Shown: piece by piece, positions 1-7,422 of the stretch
Position numbering within the stretch: the first letter of the stretch is position 1
Layout of the letters: every line of letters starts with the position of its first letter
Assembly (NCBI GenBank): GCA_947581845.1
Contig: CANPVY010000206.1
Location: forward strand, 1-9,772
Origin: an uncultured bacterium
GTDB taxonomy: Bacteria; Gemmatimonadota; Gemmatimonadetes; Palauibacterales; KS3-K002
Length of the DNA: 9,772 nucleotides
Reading direction: 5' to 3'
Position numbers and translations under genes: made by a program
The notes under the pieces: model-generated
Database searches by the model: none
What the model was told of the DNA's origin: nothing
The model's input: only the letters and a program-made list of their open reading frames with translations

Positions 1-1205
1 GCCTCCCTGAGGATGCGAAGGGCCGAGTAGACTTCGCGCTCGCTCTTGAGGCCTTTTACGCGATGCGCGAAGCGAACTGGCGGCACCGGGCCGCCGCACG
101 CGCGAGCCGCTTCACGAAGAGCACGGTAGGTCGAGAGGACGACCTTGCGCGGCGGATACGAGCCGCGGATGAAGAACTCGTGCACGAAACGGTCGCGGTA
201 GCTGTGCAGGAGGATGCACTCGGCGGGCTCACCATCGCGACCGGCACGGCCCGCCTCCTGATAGTACGCCTCCAGCGAGCTGGGCATCTGGAAGTGCACC
301 ACGCGGCGCACGTTCTCCTTGTCGATCCCCATTCCGAAGGCATTGGTCGCCACCACGACCGGTACGTCGCCGGACGTCCACGCCTCCTGCACCCAGGCGC
401 GCTCCGCGCGGGGCAGCCCGGCGTGATAAGCCGCGGCGCTGACGCCAGCGCAGCGCAGTAGCTCAGTCACCGCCTCCACGGTCTTGCGCGTGGAAGCGTA
501 GACAATGGCCGTCTCCTCACGGCCGCTGAGCTCCGCGACGAGCGCCCGGCTCTTCTCGGTCAACCGCTCCTCGCGCCGCACAGTGAACCGCAGGTTGGGG
601 CGATCGAAGCCACGCACGAGCACACGCGCCGCCTGAAGCTCGAGCTCGGCCACGATATCGCGCCGGACCTCGGGCGTGGCCGTCGCGGTGAGCGCGACGA
701 GCTGTGGCGAACCGATCAGCGGCCAGACCTCGCGCAGCCGCAGGTAGCTGGGCCGGAAATCGTGACCCCACTCGCAGACGCAGTGGGCCTCGTCGATGGC
801 CACCAGGCTGATCTCCATCTCCTGCAGCGCGCGCCGGAAGAGGGGGCTGGCGAATCGCTCCGGCGCCACATAGAGCAGCTTCAGCTCGCGAGCCACCGCC
901 CGGGCGAGGCGCTCCTCGATCTCGGCGCTCGACAATGTGCTGTTCACCAGCGCCGCCGCGATTCCGCGCCGCTCCAACGCGTTCACCTGGTCCAGCATGA
1001 GCGCGATGAGCGGCGAGACGACGAGGGTCAGACCCGGCAGCACGAGGGCTGGAATCTGGTAGCAAAGCGACTTGCCGCCGCCGGTCGGCATGACCACCAG
1101 CGTATCACGCCCCCGCAGTACCGAGAGGATCGCCTCGCGCTGGCCCGGGCGGAAGTCGTGGTAGCCGAAATGGCGCTGCAGCGCCGAGCGTGCCTGGGAC
1201 CACAC
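1..1205 (-). CDS. recQ: RecQ-family ATP-dependent DNA helicase, 3' end cut by window
   Basis: Predicted 3'-5' SF2 DNA helicase acting in recombination and repair of DNA. About 401 codons are visible and the C-terminus lies beyond position 1. From the chosen GTG (1205-1203) the motifs run in order: FRPGQ (18-22, motif 0), Walker A MPTGGGKS (39-46), DEAH (138-141) followed by CVCEWGHDFRP, a TATATP motif III, and QEAGRAGRDG (316-325, motif VI). After motif VI the classical RecQ zinc-binding set of four clustered cysteines is absent. The chain goes straight to FFIRGSYPP and then a likely winged-helix region, so this is a zinc-finger-less RecQ. The frame is open only from 1232, and GTG is the only usual start codon before the conserved FGYHDFRPGQ block, leaving about 11 residues ahead of it. 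No good SD is seen. An ATG at 1215-1213 is in another frame. The gene is divergent from the FHA operon and probably unrelated to it. Family assignment is very secure; the exact start is less so. Confidence 0.95.
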   Translation of the reverse strand, partial: MWSQARSALQRHFGYHDFRPGQREAILSVLRGRDTLVVMPTGGGKSLCYQIPALVLPGLTLVVSPLIALMLDQVNALERRGIAAALVNSTLSSAEIEERLARAVARELKLLYVAPERFASPLFRRALQEMEISLVAIDEAHCVCEWGHDFRPSYLRLREVWPLIGSPQLVALTATATPEVRRDIVAELELQAARVLVRGFDRPNLRFTVRREERLTEKSRALVAELSGREETAIVYASTRKTVEAVTELLRCAGVSAAAYHAGLPRAERAWVQEAWTSGDVPVVVATNAFGMGIDKENVRRVVHFQMPSSLEAYYQEAGRAGRDGEPAECILLHSYRDRFVHEFFIRGSYPPRKVVLSTYRALREAARACGGPVPPVRFAHRVKGLKSEREVYSALRILRE

Positions 1206-1305
1206 GCCCCAGCATGGCGGTATGGTATCAACTCAGGCTCAAAAAACGGCCTGGCACCTGCCCTAACGGGCCGGTGTAGTAGAAAACGGATCCTTGCCGA
1301 CGGCG

Positions 1306-1323
1306 CCCGCCCGGCGGGTTTTT
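1306..1323 (+). terminator. Terminator-like hairpin with T-run, no upstream gene on this strand
   Basis: The sequence CCCG-loop-CGGG (1306-1318) is followed directly by TTTTT (1319-1323). This is the form of an intrinsic terminator acting on plus-strand transcripts. No plus-strand gene lies before it in the window. It may end a short non-coding transcript from the intergenic region, block antisense transcription emerging from recQ, or be chance in GC-rich DNA. The stem is only 4-5 bp, so confidence is moderate to low. Confidence 0.4.
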
Positions 1324-1371
1324 GCCTCGCCGAAAATCGCCCCTGCGACGCCGGGAATGCCGGTTCACAGG

Positions 1372-1383
1372 CGGCAGATGCCG
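1372..1383. promoter_or_regulatory. Palindrome just upstream of the -35, candidate operator
   Basis: CGGCA-GA-TGCCG is a perfect 5-bp inverted repeat that ends 3 bp before the TTGACA box. The position suits an activator or repressor site. A second inverted pair, CCGTAC (1395-1400) and GTACGG (1423-1428), brackets the -10. Short palindromes are common in GC-rich DNA, so the regulatory role is only a suggestion. Confidence 0.25.
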
Positions 1384-1386
1384 TGA

Positions 1387-1414
1387 TTGACAGTCCGTAC
1401 AAACTCCCTAACAT
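1387..1414 (+). promoter_or_regulatory. Sigma70-type promoter of the FHA/kinase/HD-GYP operon
   Basis: A perfect -35 hexamer TTGACA (1387-1392) is separated by 16 bp from TAACAT (1409-1414), which matches the -10 consensus at four of six positions. Transcription would start near 1421. That leaves a leader of about 40 nt before the AGGAG at 1450-1454 and the proposed CTG start at 1463. The spacing fits the tandem-FHA gene as first gene of the operon. Confidence 0.6.
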
Positions 1415-1449
1415 TCAGGGGCGTACGGCGATACTTGCCCTCCCCGCAC

Positions 1450-1454
1450 AGGAG
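1450..1454 (+). promoter_or_regulatory. Shine-Dalgarno AGGAG that decides a CTG start
   Basis: AGGAG lies 8 nt before CTG at 1463. No ATG, GTG or TTG occurs in the frame between its upstream stop (1409-1411) and GTG 1544. Starting at GTG 1544 or ATG 1547 would leave the first FHA domain without its first strands and without a comparable SD at proper distance. This site therefore argues for initiation at CTG 1463. Confidence 0.55.
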
Positions 1455-1462
1455 TCAGACCA

Positions 1463-2125
1463 CTGAGCGCAGGTTCGAACGGCGCAGCGCTCATCGGGCA
1501 GTTTTACGCGGAGCGGAATCGGGAGTACCCGCTCCGGGTCCCAGTGATGTCGGTCGGTCGTGCCAACGCCAACACGCTGAGGATCCGTGACGACCGAGTC
1601 GCTGCCCACCACGTCCGCATCGAGCGGGAGAACTCTCGCTATGTCCTGGAGGTGACGGCGGCGAACTTCCGCACGACGCTGAATGGCGCGCAGCTTCAGA
1701 TGGGCGAGCGCCGGCCGCTCAACGACGGGGACATGATCGGGCTGGCTGACCTCGAATTCAGGTTCATCAACGACCGCAGCGGCGTGCTCAGCCGCCTCTG
1801 GGTCGTCGCCGGCGTCCATCGCGGCAAGGCCTTCCGAATCGAGAACCCCGAGGTCCAGATCGGGCGTGCCACGGACAACGACGTCCAGTTTCCCGACCGA
1901 TCGGTATCTCGACATCACTGCAAGATCCGCCGGCGCGGTGAGACCTGGTGGATCGAGGACCTGGGCAGCACCAACGGCACCCTCGTTGGTGGCACACCGC
2001 TGCGCGCGGCGCAGCAGCTGAACCACGGCGACGAGGTGGTGGCCGGGTTCTCCAGGTTCGTGTTTCAGGAGGGAGACCGTCCACTCGTGAACCTCAGACT
2101 GGAGCCTCTGCCGCCGTGCAACTAA
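1463..2125 (+). CDS. Tandem FHA-domain protein (phosphothreonine reader), CTG start proposed
   Basis: A 220-aa cytoplasmic protein made of two forkhead-associated domains and little else; no signal peptide or membrane segment. FHA domains bind phosphothreonine peptides, so this is probably an adaptor or substrate of the kinase encoded two genes downstream. FHA2 (about 112-205) is canonical: IGR (133-135), SRHH (149-152), STNGT (169-173). FHA1 (about 10-102) keeps VGR (31-33) and LNG (73-75), but the usual SxxH serine is alanine (AAHH, 47-50), so its phosphopeptide binding may be weak or lost. CTG 1463 is chosen because the frame is open from 1412, AGGAG sits 8 nt before it, and residues 10-27 supply the first FHA strands. 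A conventional gene caller would start at 1544 or 1547 and truncate FHA1. It is the first gene after the promoter at 1387-1414, and its stop overlaps the next start by 10 nt. Function as FHA protein is very likely; the specific partner is inferred. Confidence 0.88.
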   Translation: MSAGSNGAALIGQFYAERNREYPLRVPVMSVGRANANTLRIRDDRVAAHHVRIERENSRYVLEVTAANFRTTLNGAQLQMGERRPLNDGDMIGLADLEFRFINDRSGVLSRLWVVAGVHRGKAFRIENPEVQIGRATDNDVQFPDRSVSRHHCKIRRRGETWWIEDLGSTNGTLVGGTPLRAAQQLNHGDEVVAGFSRFVFQEGDRPLVNLRLEPLPPCN

Positions 2126-5046
2126 CCCGGCGTCTCTACGCGACCTTCGTCCCGCTCGCGGCCGCCCTCGCGCTCGTTGCGCTTGCCGCCGCTCACGCCG
2201 AGGGTCAGGCTGTCGCCAAGTCCAGCTACATGGCCGAGGGCTCGTTCCAGCTGCCCGCGAAGGGTCAGCCGGGCGCGCCGGACCGGCCCGCCGCCCTGTG
2301 CGTGGCACCTGATCGCAGCGTGCATATCGCCGACGAGCGCGGACTGGTGTTCGTGTTCGACTCGATGGGCGAGTATCGGCGAAGCTACGGCCAGCAGCTC
2401 GATCGGCCGGCGGCCATCGACATCGCGTCATCGGGCGAGATCTTCGTGCTCGACGCCGGCCGCAATCAGGTCTTCGTCTTCGGCCCGGGCGGCCAGCCAT
2501 TGCGGAGCATCGGTAGCAAGGGAAGTCGCGGCGGCCAGCTCTCGGACCCGGTGGACATGGCACTGGGACCGGCCGGCAATGTCCACGTCCTCGACCGCGG
2601 GCGGCATGGCATCCAGATCTTCAGCTGGGACGGCCTGTTCGTGCGCGACATCAAGCTGGAAGATCCGATCGAAGACCCGATGTCGCTGGCCGTGGGCAAC
2701 GACGGCTGGATCTATGTAGCCGATAAGCGGACGCCCACTTATATCTTCGCCTTTCCGCCGTTCACCGAGTTACCCTGGTGCGGGCCGACACCTCGCGGGA
2801 TCGCCGGCCGGGTCCCCATGCGCGGCGCCGACTTCAACGAGCCGGTCGCCACGGAGGTGAACGATCTGGGCACCGTCGTCGTTCTCGACAAGGAGGTCGG
2901 GCGACTATTCCGACGCAACGCGTCCAGCGAGGCGGAGATCGGGCCGAACGATCTGCTCTACGGCGGTATCGGGACCGGGCGCGGATCGTTCCGCGAAGCC
3001 GTGGACATCGCCTTCGCGGCGGCCGACCAACTGCTCATCCTCGACGAGCAGCTGCGCAAGGTGGAGCGGATCCGCCTCACCACCGAGGAGAACCTGGCCC
3101 GGCGTCCCGATTTCAGGTTCCCGATCCGCGTGACCCGCGTCGCGCGTGGCCTGGCGGCGGCGCTGCTGACGATCGGCTACGGGCCCGAGGGCGCACCGGA
3201 GTTCCTGTTGGCGATCGAGAACCGCGCGGTCACACTGATGGGCGCCGCATCGGAGACCATCGAGACCGTCTACGGGGACAGCGTTCGCTCGTACCTGCCC
3301 GACCCGACGGTCTTGCAGCGCCAGTACTCGCAGAGCATCGGCAATGTCGCGGCCGCAGCCGTCACCGATACGAGCGTGATCGTCGTCGACTCGCGGCGTA
3401 ATCGCTTCGCCATCTTCGACCGCAGCACCGCTCGCCTGCTGGGCACGTTCGGCGACAATTACCAGGACGACCGGCGGCTGCGAGACCCGCGCGCCCTGGC
3501 GCTGATGCCGGATGGCCGGATCGTCATCGGCGACAGAGGCAACGACCGGGTGAAGATCTTCAGCCCGGACCTGGCCAGCCTGGTGGCCAGCTACCCGGTC
3601 CTGAATCCGGGAGGCGTCGCGGTCGACCCGGACGGCCAGATCTACGTCTGGAACGAGGACGGTACCGTAGTGGGCCAGCTGGCCACCCAGGCGCAACGAG
3701 TCGAGCCGCTGGGCGAGGGACTGCTGGCGGGGCCGGTCGCCGACATGACCTTCGACCATGCCGGGAACCTCTTCGTACTCGACCGTGAATCGCATCGCAT
3801 CACGATCATCCAGGCCGGTCTCGAGCAGGTGTTGATGCAGCTGGGCGCCGAGGGGGCGCTGGATCGTCCCAATCGCATCCGCCTAGACCGCGACGGCAAC
3901 ATCTACGTGGCCGACGAGGGCGCCGACCGCACCTTCGTCTTCCGCTGGGACGTGCACACGCCGCCGCTCGCCGGATTCGATCTGGAGTTCGAGGGTGCGG
4001 GGGCGGTCCTCCGCTGGGAGCCCGGTCCGCCCCGCTTCACCGCCGGCTACGAGGTCCAGGGCGCAGATGTCGCGGCGGGACCCTACCGGGTCATCGCGCG
4101 GACCGAGGCACCGCCTGTCCGACTCGAGGCGGGAAGCATCGAGTCGCCACCGCGCTATGTGCGTGTGGCGCCCGTGTTCATCACCGGCGTACGGGGCCAG
4201 GCCACAGAGCCGCTCCCACTGCTCTACTTCACGGCCCGGTCCGCGTACGAGCGGCAGGACTACGAGGCAGCTTTGCGGGAGGCCGAGGAAGCGATTCGGC
4301 TGATTGATGAAGGGGTCCTCGACGCCGGCCAACAGGCAAAGGGGAATATTCTGTTTCTCGGCTTCGCCAGCGCCTACATGCAGCGCGATTTCCGGCTCGC
4401 CGTCGAGTGGGCCCAAGAGGCGGCGCTGATCCCGATGCCACGGGAGCAGCTCATCGAGTTCCTCTTCATGGCGGCCGAGGTCTACCTGCAGTTGAACAAC
4501 CCGCGGCAGGCGAGCCAGCAGATTCTGACTCTGGTCGGCCAGGGGCCGCGCCCCGAGTACTATTTGCGGCGCGACGTGATCGATCAGTCGTTCCGCATCT
4601 ACCGCGGCGTGCGCGCCGCTGGCTTTCCTGAGGACGCGCTCGAGTTCGTTCGCCTGTATGCCCAGTCGATCCCGACGAGCGTACCGGATCTGATCGCGGC
4701 CTACCAGGACTCGATCACCGTCTTTTCGACGCGCGACCGGCTGGCTGACGGGATTCGCAACTGGAAGAACGCCGACTACGGCCAGGTCGTGAGTTTCTTC
4801 GAGCAGCTGTTGACGGAGGGCAACCTCAGCGCGGAGCAGACGGTGGTGGCTCGCCAGATCCTAGCCGCCGCCTACTATGCGTTCGGCAACCGGGTGAGAG
4901 CCGAGGACGCGTTTCGGGAGATCTTCAGCATCAGGCCCGATTTCAACCTCGACAGGGAGATACCGAGGCTGCAGAGACTGTACGGCCTGACGATATACAA
5001 CCCGGAGACGCGGCGCTTTTTCGGAGCGCTACGATCTAGACCCTAA
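2116..5046 (+). CDS. Secreted NHL beta-propeller / FN3-like / TPR protein
   Basis: A 976-aa exported protein of unknown specific function. GTG 2116 is chosen because it gives a clean signal peptide: LTRR, a hydrophobic core to about residue 25, and AHA (26-28) as likely cleavage site. GGAG at 2101-2104 precedes it by 11 nt. The frame is open further upstream, but that stretch lies inside the FHA gene. No lipobox cysteine is seen, so it is probably a soluble periplasmic or secreted protein. Residues about 53-612 carry many NHL-type repeats (patterns such as GNLFVLDRESHRITII and GNIYVADEGADRTFVF), enough for perhaps two six-bladed propellers. Residues about 616-698 resemble a fibronectin type III fold (LRWEPG, YEVQGA, AGPYRVIA). 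From about 706 to the end are helical TPR-like repeats, the last (AYYAFGNRVRAEDAF, IRPDFNLD) of the kind seen beside PEGA proteins. It overlaps the FHA gene by 10 nt and precedes the kinase by 39-54 nt. It may bind a ligand or scaffold the kinase ectodomain; this is inference. Confidence 0.87.
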   Translation: MQLTRRLYATFVPLAAALALVALAAAHAEGQAVAKSSYMAEGSFQLPAKGQPGAPDRPAALCVAPDRSVHIADERGLVFVFDSMGEYRRSYGQQLDRPAAIDIASSGEIFVLDAGRNQVFVFGPGGQPLRSIGSKGSRGGQLSDPVDMALGPAGNVHVLDRGRHGIQIFSWDGLFVRDIKLEDPIEDPMSLAVGNDGWIYVADKRTPTYIFAFPPFTELPWCGPTPRGIAGRVPMRGADFNEPVATEVNDLGTVVVLDKEVGRLFRRNASSEAEIGPNDLLYGGIGTGRGSFREAVDIAFAAADQLLILDEQLRKVERIRLTTEENLARRPDFRFPIRVTRVARGLAAALLTIGYGPEGAPEFLLAIENRAVTLMGAASETIETVYGDSVRSYLPDPTVLQRQYSQSIGNVAAAAVTDTSVIVVDSRRNRFAIFDRSTARLLGTFGDNYQDDRRLRDPRALALMPDGRIVIGDRGNDRVKIFSPDLASLVASYPVLNPGGVAVDPDGQIYVWNEDGTVVGQLATQAQRVEPLGEGLLAGPVADMTFDHAGNLFVLDRESHRITIIQAGLEQVLMQLGAEGALDRPNRIRLDRDGNIYVADEGADRTFVFRWDVHTPPLAGFDLEFEGAGAVLRWEPGPPRFTAGYEVQGADVAAGPYRVIARTEAPPVRLEAGSIESPPRYVRVAPVFITGVRGQATEPLPLLYFTARSAYERQDYEAALREAEEAIRLIDEGVLDAGQQAKGNILFLGFASAYMQRDFRLAVEWAQEAALIPMPREQLIEFLFMAAEVYLQLNNPRQASQQILTLVGQGPRPEYYLRRDVIDQSFRIYRGVRAAGFPEDALEFVRLYAQSIPTSVPDLIAAYQDSITVFSTRDRLADGIRNWKNADYGQVVSFFEQLLTEGNLSAEQTVVARQILAAAYYAFGNRVRAEDAFREIFSIRPDFNLDREIPRLQRLYGLTIYNPETRRFFGALRSRP

Positions 5047-5072
5047 CCCTGGAGCGGCTGATCCACTTTCGC

Positions 5073-5080
5073 GGAGGAGG
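5073..5080 (+). promoter_or_regulatory. Strong Shine-Dalgarno GGAGGAGG before the kinase gene
   Basis: GGAGGAGG ends 5 nt before an in-frame CTG (5086-5088) and 20 nt before the first in-frame ATG (5101). The spacing suits CTG initiation, giving an N-terminus of MKKKDMFLGRR, better than ATG initiation. AGGA at 5096-5099 is too close to ATG 5101 to serve well. Confidence 0.5.
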
Positions 5081-5100
5081 CCACTCTGAAGAAGAAGGAC

Positions 5101-7404
5101 ATGTTTCTGGGCCGCCGTGTGGCGGTCTACCGAATCGACGAGTTCCTCGGCGAGGGCGGTTTCGCTTACGTCTACAAGGCGCGCGACACGAATCTCGACA
5201 TCGATGTCGCGCTGAAAGTCCTAAAGCCGGCATTCGCCTACGACGAGGTGTTCGAGGAGAACTTCCGGCGCGAGGCGCACCGCGCGGCCAAGTTCCGGCA
5301 CCCGAACGTCATCGCCATCCACTACGCCGGCAAGGACGACGACATCGTCTTCTTCTCTATGGACCTCCTGGAGACCGGCCTCAAGGACCTGTTGCGGCCG
5401 GGCCAGCCGCTCGAGGAGGCCGTCATCATCAAGGTCGGCATCGACGTCGCTTCAGCCCTGCAGTTCGCTCACACGCATGAGGGCGGTATCGTCCACCGGG
5501 ACCTCAAGCCGGACAACATCCTCTTCGACCGGCACGGCAACGCTGTCGTCACCGACTTCGGAATCGCCGAGGCTGCGACCAACTACACGGCGGCTACGGG
5601 CACCACGGTGTACGTGGGCACGCCGAAGTACATGTCGCCGGAACAAGCGCGCGGCCAGCGCGTCGACCATCGCTCCGACATCTACTCGCTGGGCGTGACC
5701 CTGTATGAGATGGCCGTCGGTGAGGCGCCGTTCACGGGCCGCGACTGGTTCGAGCTCGGGCGCAAGCACATCGAGGAGCCGCCAGCACTGCCCTGTGAGA
5801 AGACCCCGGACCTCGATCCCGAACTCGAGCGCATCATCCTCAAGTGCTTGCAGAAGAACCCTACAGATCGGTACCAGAGCGCCGAGCACCTGCGTAGCGA
5901 GCTGAACCGGCTGGAGGGCGCCACCCAGCGCACCGTGATCCTCACCCTGCAGCCAACGCAGGAGAGGAAAGCGCCGACGCCGGTGCCGACGCCGGCACCG
6001 TCGGTCAAGGAGGCGGCCGAGGAGGAAGCGCGCCAGGTGCAGCGGCGGCCGGCCGACCTCTACGAGGCCACGACCCAGCCGCCGCCGAAGCGGCGCCGTC
6101 GCTGGGTGTGGCTGGCAGCCGCGGCGGTGCTTGTCGGGTTCCTGGGCGCGTACTCGTACGATCTGGGCGGCCTGCGCGCCTGGGCCGAGGAGAGGGTCCC
6201 TGCCCTGGCCAGTATCCCCTACATCGGGACCGGCAGCGTCTACGCCACCAGCTTCATGCACGCCAATGTGGAGGGTGGCGCCGACGTCGACGGGGAGTTC
6301 GACATCACGTTCAGCGGCCCTATCGACGAGAGAACGGCCACGTACAACAACGTGCAGCTGCTCGCGCCAGGCGAGCGGCGCGTCCCGGCCGAAGTCACGC
6401 TGTCCCCGGAGGGCACGCGCGTCACCGTGAAGCCGAATGCTCGGCTGGCCTACGCGACCGACTACGTCCTCCGCATCACACCTGATCTGCTCAGCACGCG
6501 AGGGATGCCTATACTGCAGAACCCGCGTGCCACGCAGCCCGGGGCCGAATTCAGCTTCACCACCGGCAACCCGCCGCCCGACACGGATCCGCCCTTCCTG
6601 GCGGAGAGCGTGCCGGCCAAGGACGCCCGCAACGTCGCCGCCAATCGGCCGATCAGGCTCACCTTCAACGAGGAGATGGATCCGACAACATTGAACGGGG
6701 AGAGCGTGCAGCTCTTCGACGCGCAGGGTAACGCGGTCGACATCTCCATCTACACGGCCGATGACCTGCAGACCGCCCAGATCCAGCCGGCACGGTCGCT
6801 ACGCCGCGGTGCGAGCTATACATTGGTACTCACCGATAGCATCATGGACCGAGCGGGCAATCGACTGGTCGGCGACACGCTGGCCTTCGTCACAGCGGCA
6901 CCGGCAGCGACGCCCGCGACGCCCGCGCCGCCGGCCGCTCTCAGCGTCAGGGTCCGACCAACGGACGCACAGCAGTATATAAAGGTTCTGCTCGACGATG
7001 AAGACGTGGGCTACGCGCCCAAGCTCAACTATCAGATCGAGTCGGGCAGGCGTCACAACCTGAAGTTGATGGCGAGCTTCACCGAATACTCCTCGTACTC
7101 ATTGCAGGTCTTCGAGGACGAGTTTACCCCCAGGGCGGAACAGACCGTCGACCTGAATCCGCAGATCACAGCGTTCGGATTCCTCACGGTGACGTCCGAG
7201 CCGATCGCCGACGTCTTCATCGACGGCGAGATGGTCGGCACCACGCCGCTGGCCGGGTACACGCTGCACGCAGGCCCGCACAAACTCGAGCTGCACCCGA
7301 AGGGCGACGACGTGAACCGCTACAGCGTCCGCACGCAGGAGATCAACGTGCCGCAGTTCCAGCTTCTCAACCTCGGGAACCTGCGGCTCCCACCTGCAAG
7401 GTGA
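5101..7404 (+). CDS. Transmembrane Ser/Thr protein kinase with Ig-like and PEGA ectodomains
   Basis: A Hanks-type (PknB-like) kinase of 767 aa, or 772 aa if translation starts at CTG 5086. The cytoplasmic kinase domain (about 10-270) has the glycine loop LGEGGFAYV (16-24), catalytic K39 in VALKV, HRDLKPDN (132-139), DFG (152-154), and GTPKYMSPE (173-181) with several activation-loop threonines, so it should be active. A Pro-rich linker and the basic stretch KRRRR (330-334) lead into one membrane helix (about 335-353). The rest should be outside the membrane: two Big_5/SbsA-like Ig domains (about 378-485 and 496-598, the second with TFNEEMDP), an AP-rich spacer (601-613), and two PEGA-type domains (about 614-690, weaker, and 693-765, clear: TSEPIADVFIDGEMVGTTPL). 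Such PEGA and Ig folds probably contact the envelope or the secreted propeller protein encoded upstream. The next gene starts 18 nt after the stop, so co-transcription is likely. ATG 5101 is kept as the conservative start. Likely substrates are partners of the flanking FHA proteins (inferred). Confidence 0.93.
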   Translation: MFLGRRVAVYRIDEFLGEGGFAYVYKARDTNLDIDVALKVLKPAFAYDEVFEENFRREAHRAAKFRHPNVIAIHYAGKDDDIVFFSMDLLETGLKDLLRPGQPLEEAVIIKVGIDVASALQFAHTHEGGIVHRDLKPDNILFDRHGNAVVTDFGIAEAATNYTAATGTTVYVGTPKYMSPEQARGQRVDHRSDIYSLGVTLYEMAVGEAPFTGRDWFELGRKHIEEPPALPCEKTPDLDPELERIILKCLQKNPTDRYQSAEHLRSELNRLEGATQRTVILTLQPTQERKAPTPVPTPAPSVKEAAEEEARQVQRRPADLYEATTQPPPKRRRRWVWLAAAAVLVGFLGAYSYDLGGLRAWAEERVPALASIPYIGTGSVYATSFMHANVEGGADVDGEFDITFSGPIDERTATYNNVQLLAPGERRVPAEVTLSPEGTRVTVKPNARLAYATDYVLRITPDLLSTRGMPILQNPRATQPGAEFSFTTGNPPPDTDPPFLAESVPAKDARNVAANRPIRLTFNEEMDPTTLNGESVQLFDAQGNAVDISIYTADDLQTAQIQPARSLRRGASYTLVLTDSIMDRAGNRLVGDTLAFVTAAPAATPATPAPPAALSVRVRPTDAQQYIKVLLDDEDVGYAPKLNYQIESGRRHNLKLMASFTEYSSYSLQVFEDEFTPRAEQTVDLNPQITAFGFLTVTSEPIADVFIDGEMVGTTPLAGYTLHAGPHKLELHPKGDDVNRYSVRTQEINVPQFQLLNLGNLRLPPAR

Positions 7405-7422
7405 GCCAGCCGATCCGCGCCC

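Larger units (their letters stand above)
1206..1462. other. Divergent intergenic region between recQ and the signalling operon
   Basis: These 257 bases separate two divergent genes. They contain a plus-strand sigma70-like promoter near the right end, palindromes flanking it, a short GCCC-TAAC-GGGC hairpin (1260-1271), and a G+C-rich hairpin followed by five Ts (1306-1323). No convincing protein-coding frame is seen on either strand. ORFs that cross this stretch are extensions of frames opposite recQ. For recQ the only promoter-like element is an extended -10 resembling TGATACCAT on the minus strand near 1222-1230, which would give a very short leader; this is weak. Confidence 0.7.

Noticed and set aside
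762..1466. Long plus-strand ORF of 234 codons and the minus-strand ORF at 1028-1414
   Set aside because: Both mostly lie opposite or out of frame with recQ, whose helicase motifs are unmistakable. Their translations are Arg/Ala-rich low-complexity of the kind produced by GC-rich shadow frames.
1472..1480. GGTTCGAAC, resembling a tRNA T-loop
   Set aside because: The flanking bases do not form the 5-bp T stem and no acceptor or anticodon arm can be drawn; it lies in the proposed FHA coding sequence.
1948..2115. Upstream extension of the propeller protein frame
   Set aside because: It lies inside the FHA2 coding sequence, and only the GTG at 2116 places a proper signal peptide at the N-terminus.
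6976..6985. AT-rich TATATAAAGG inside the kinase gene as an internal promoter
   Set aside because: No -35-like element at a suitable distance, and it lies within the conserved ectodomain coding region.
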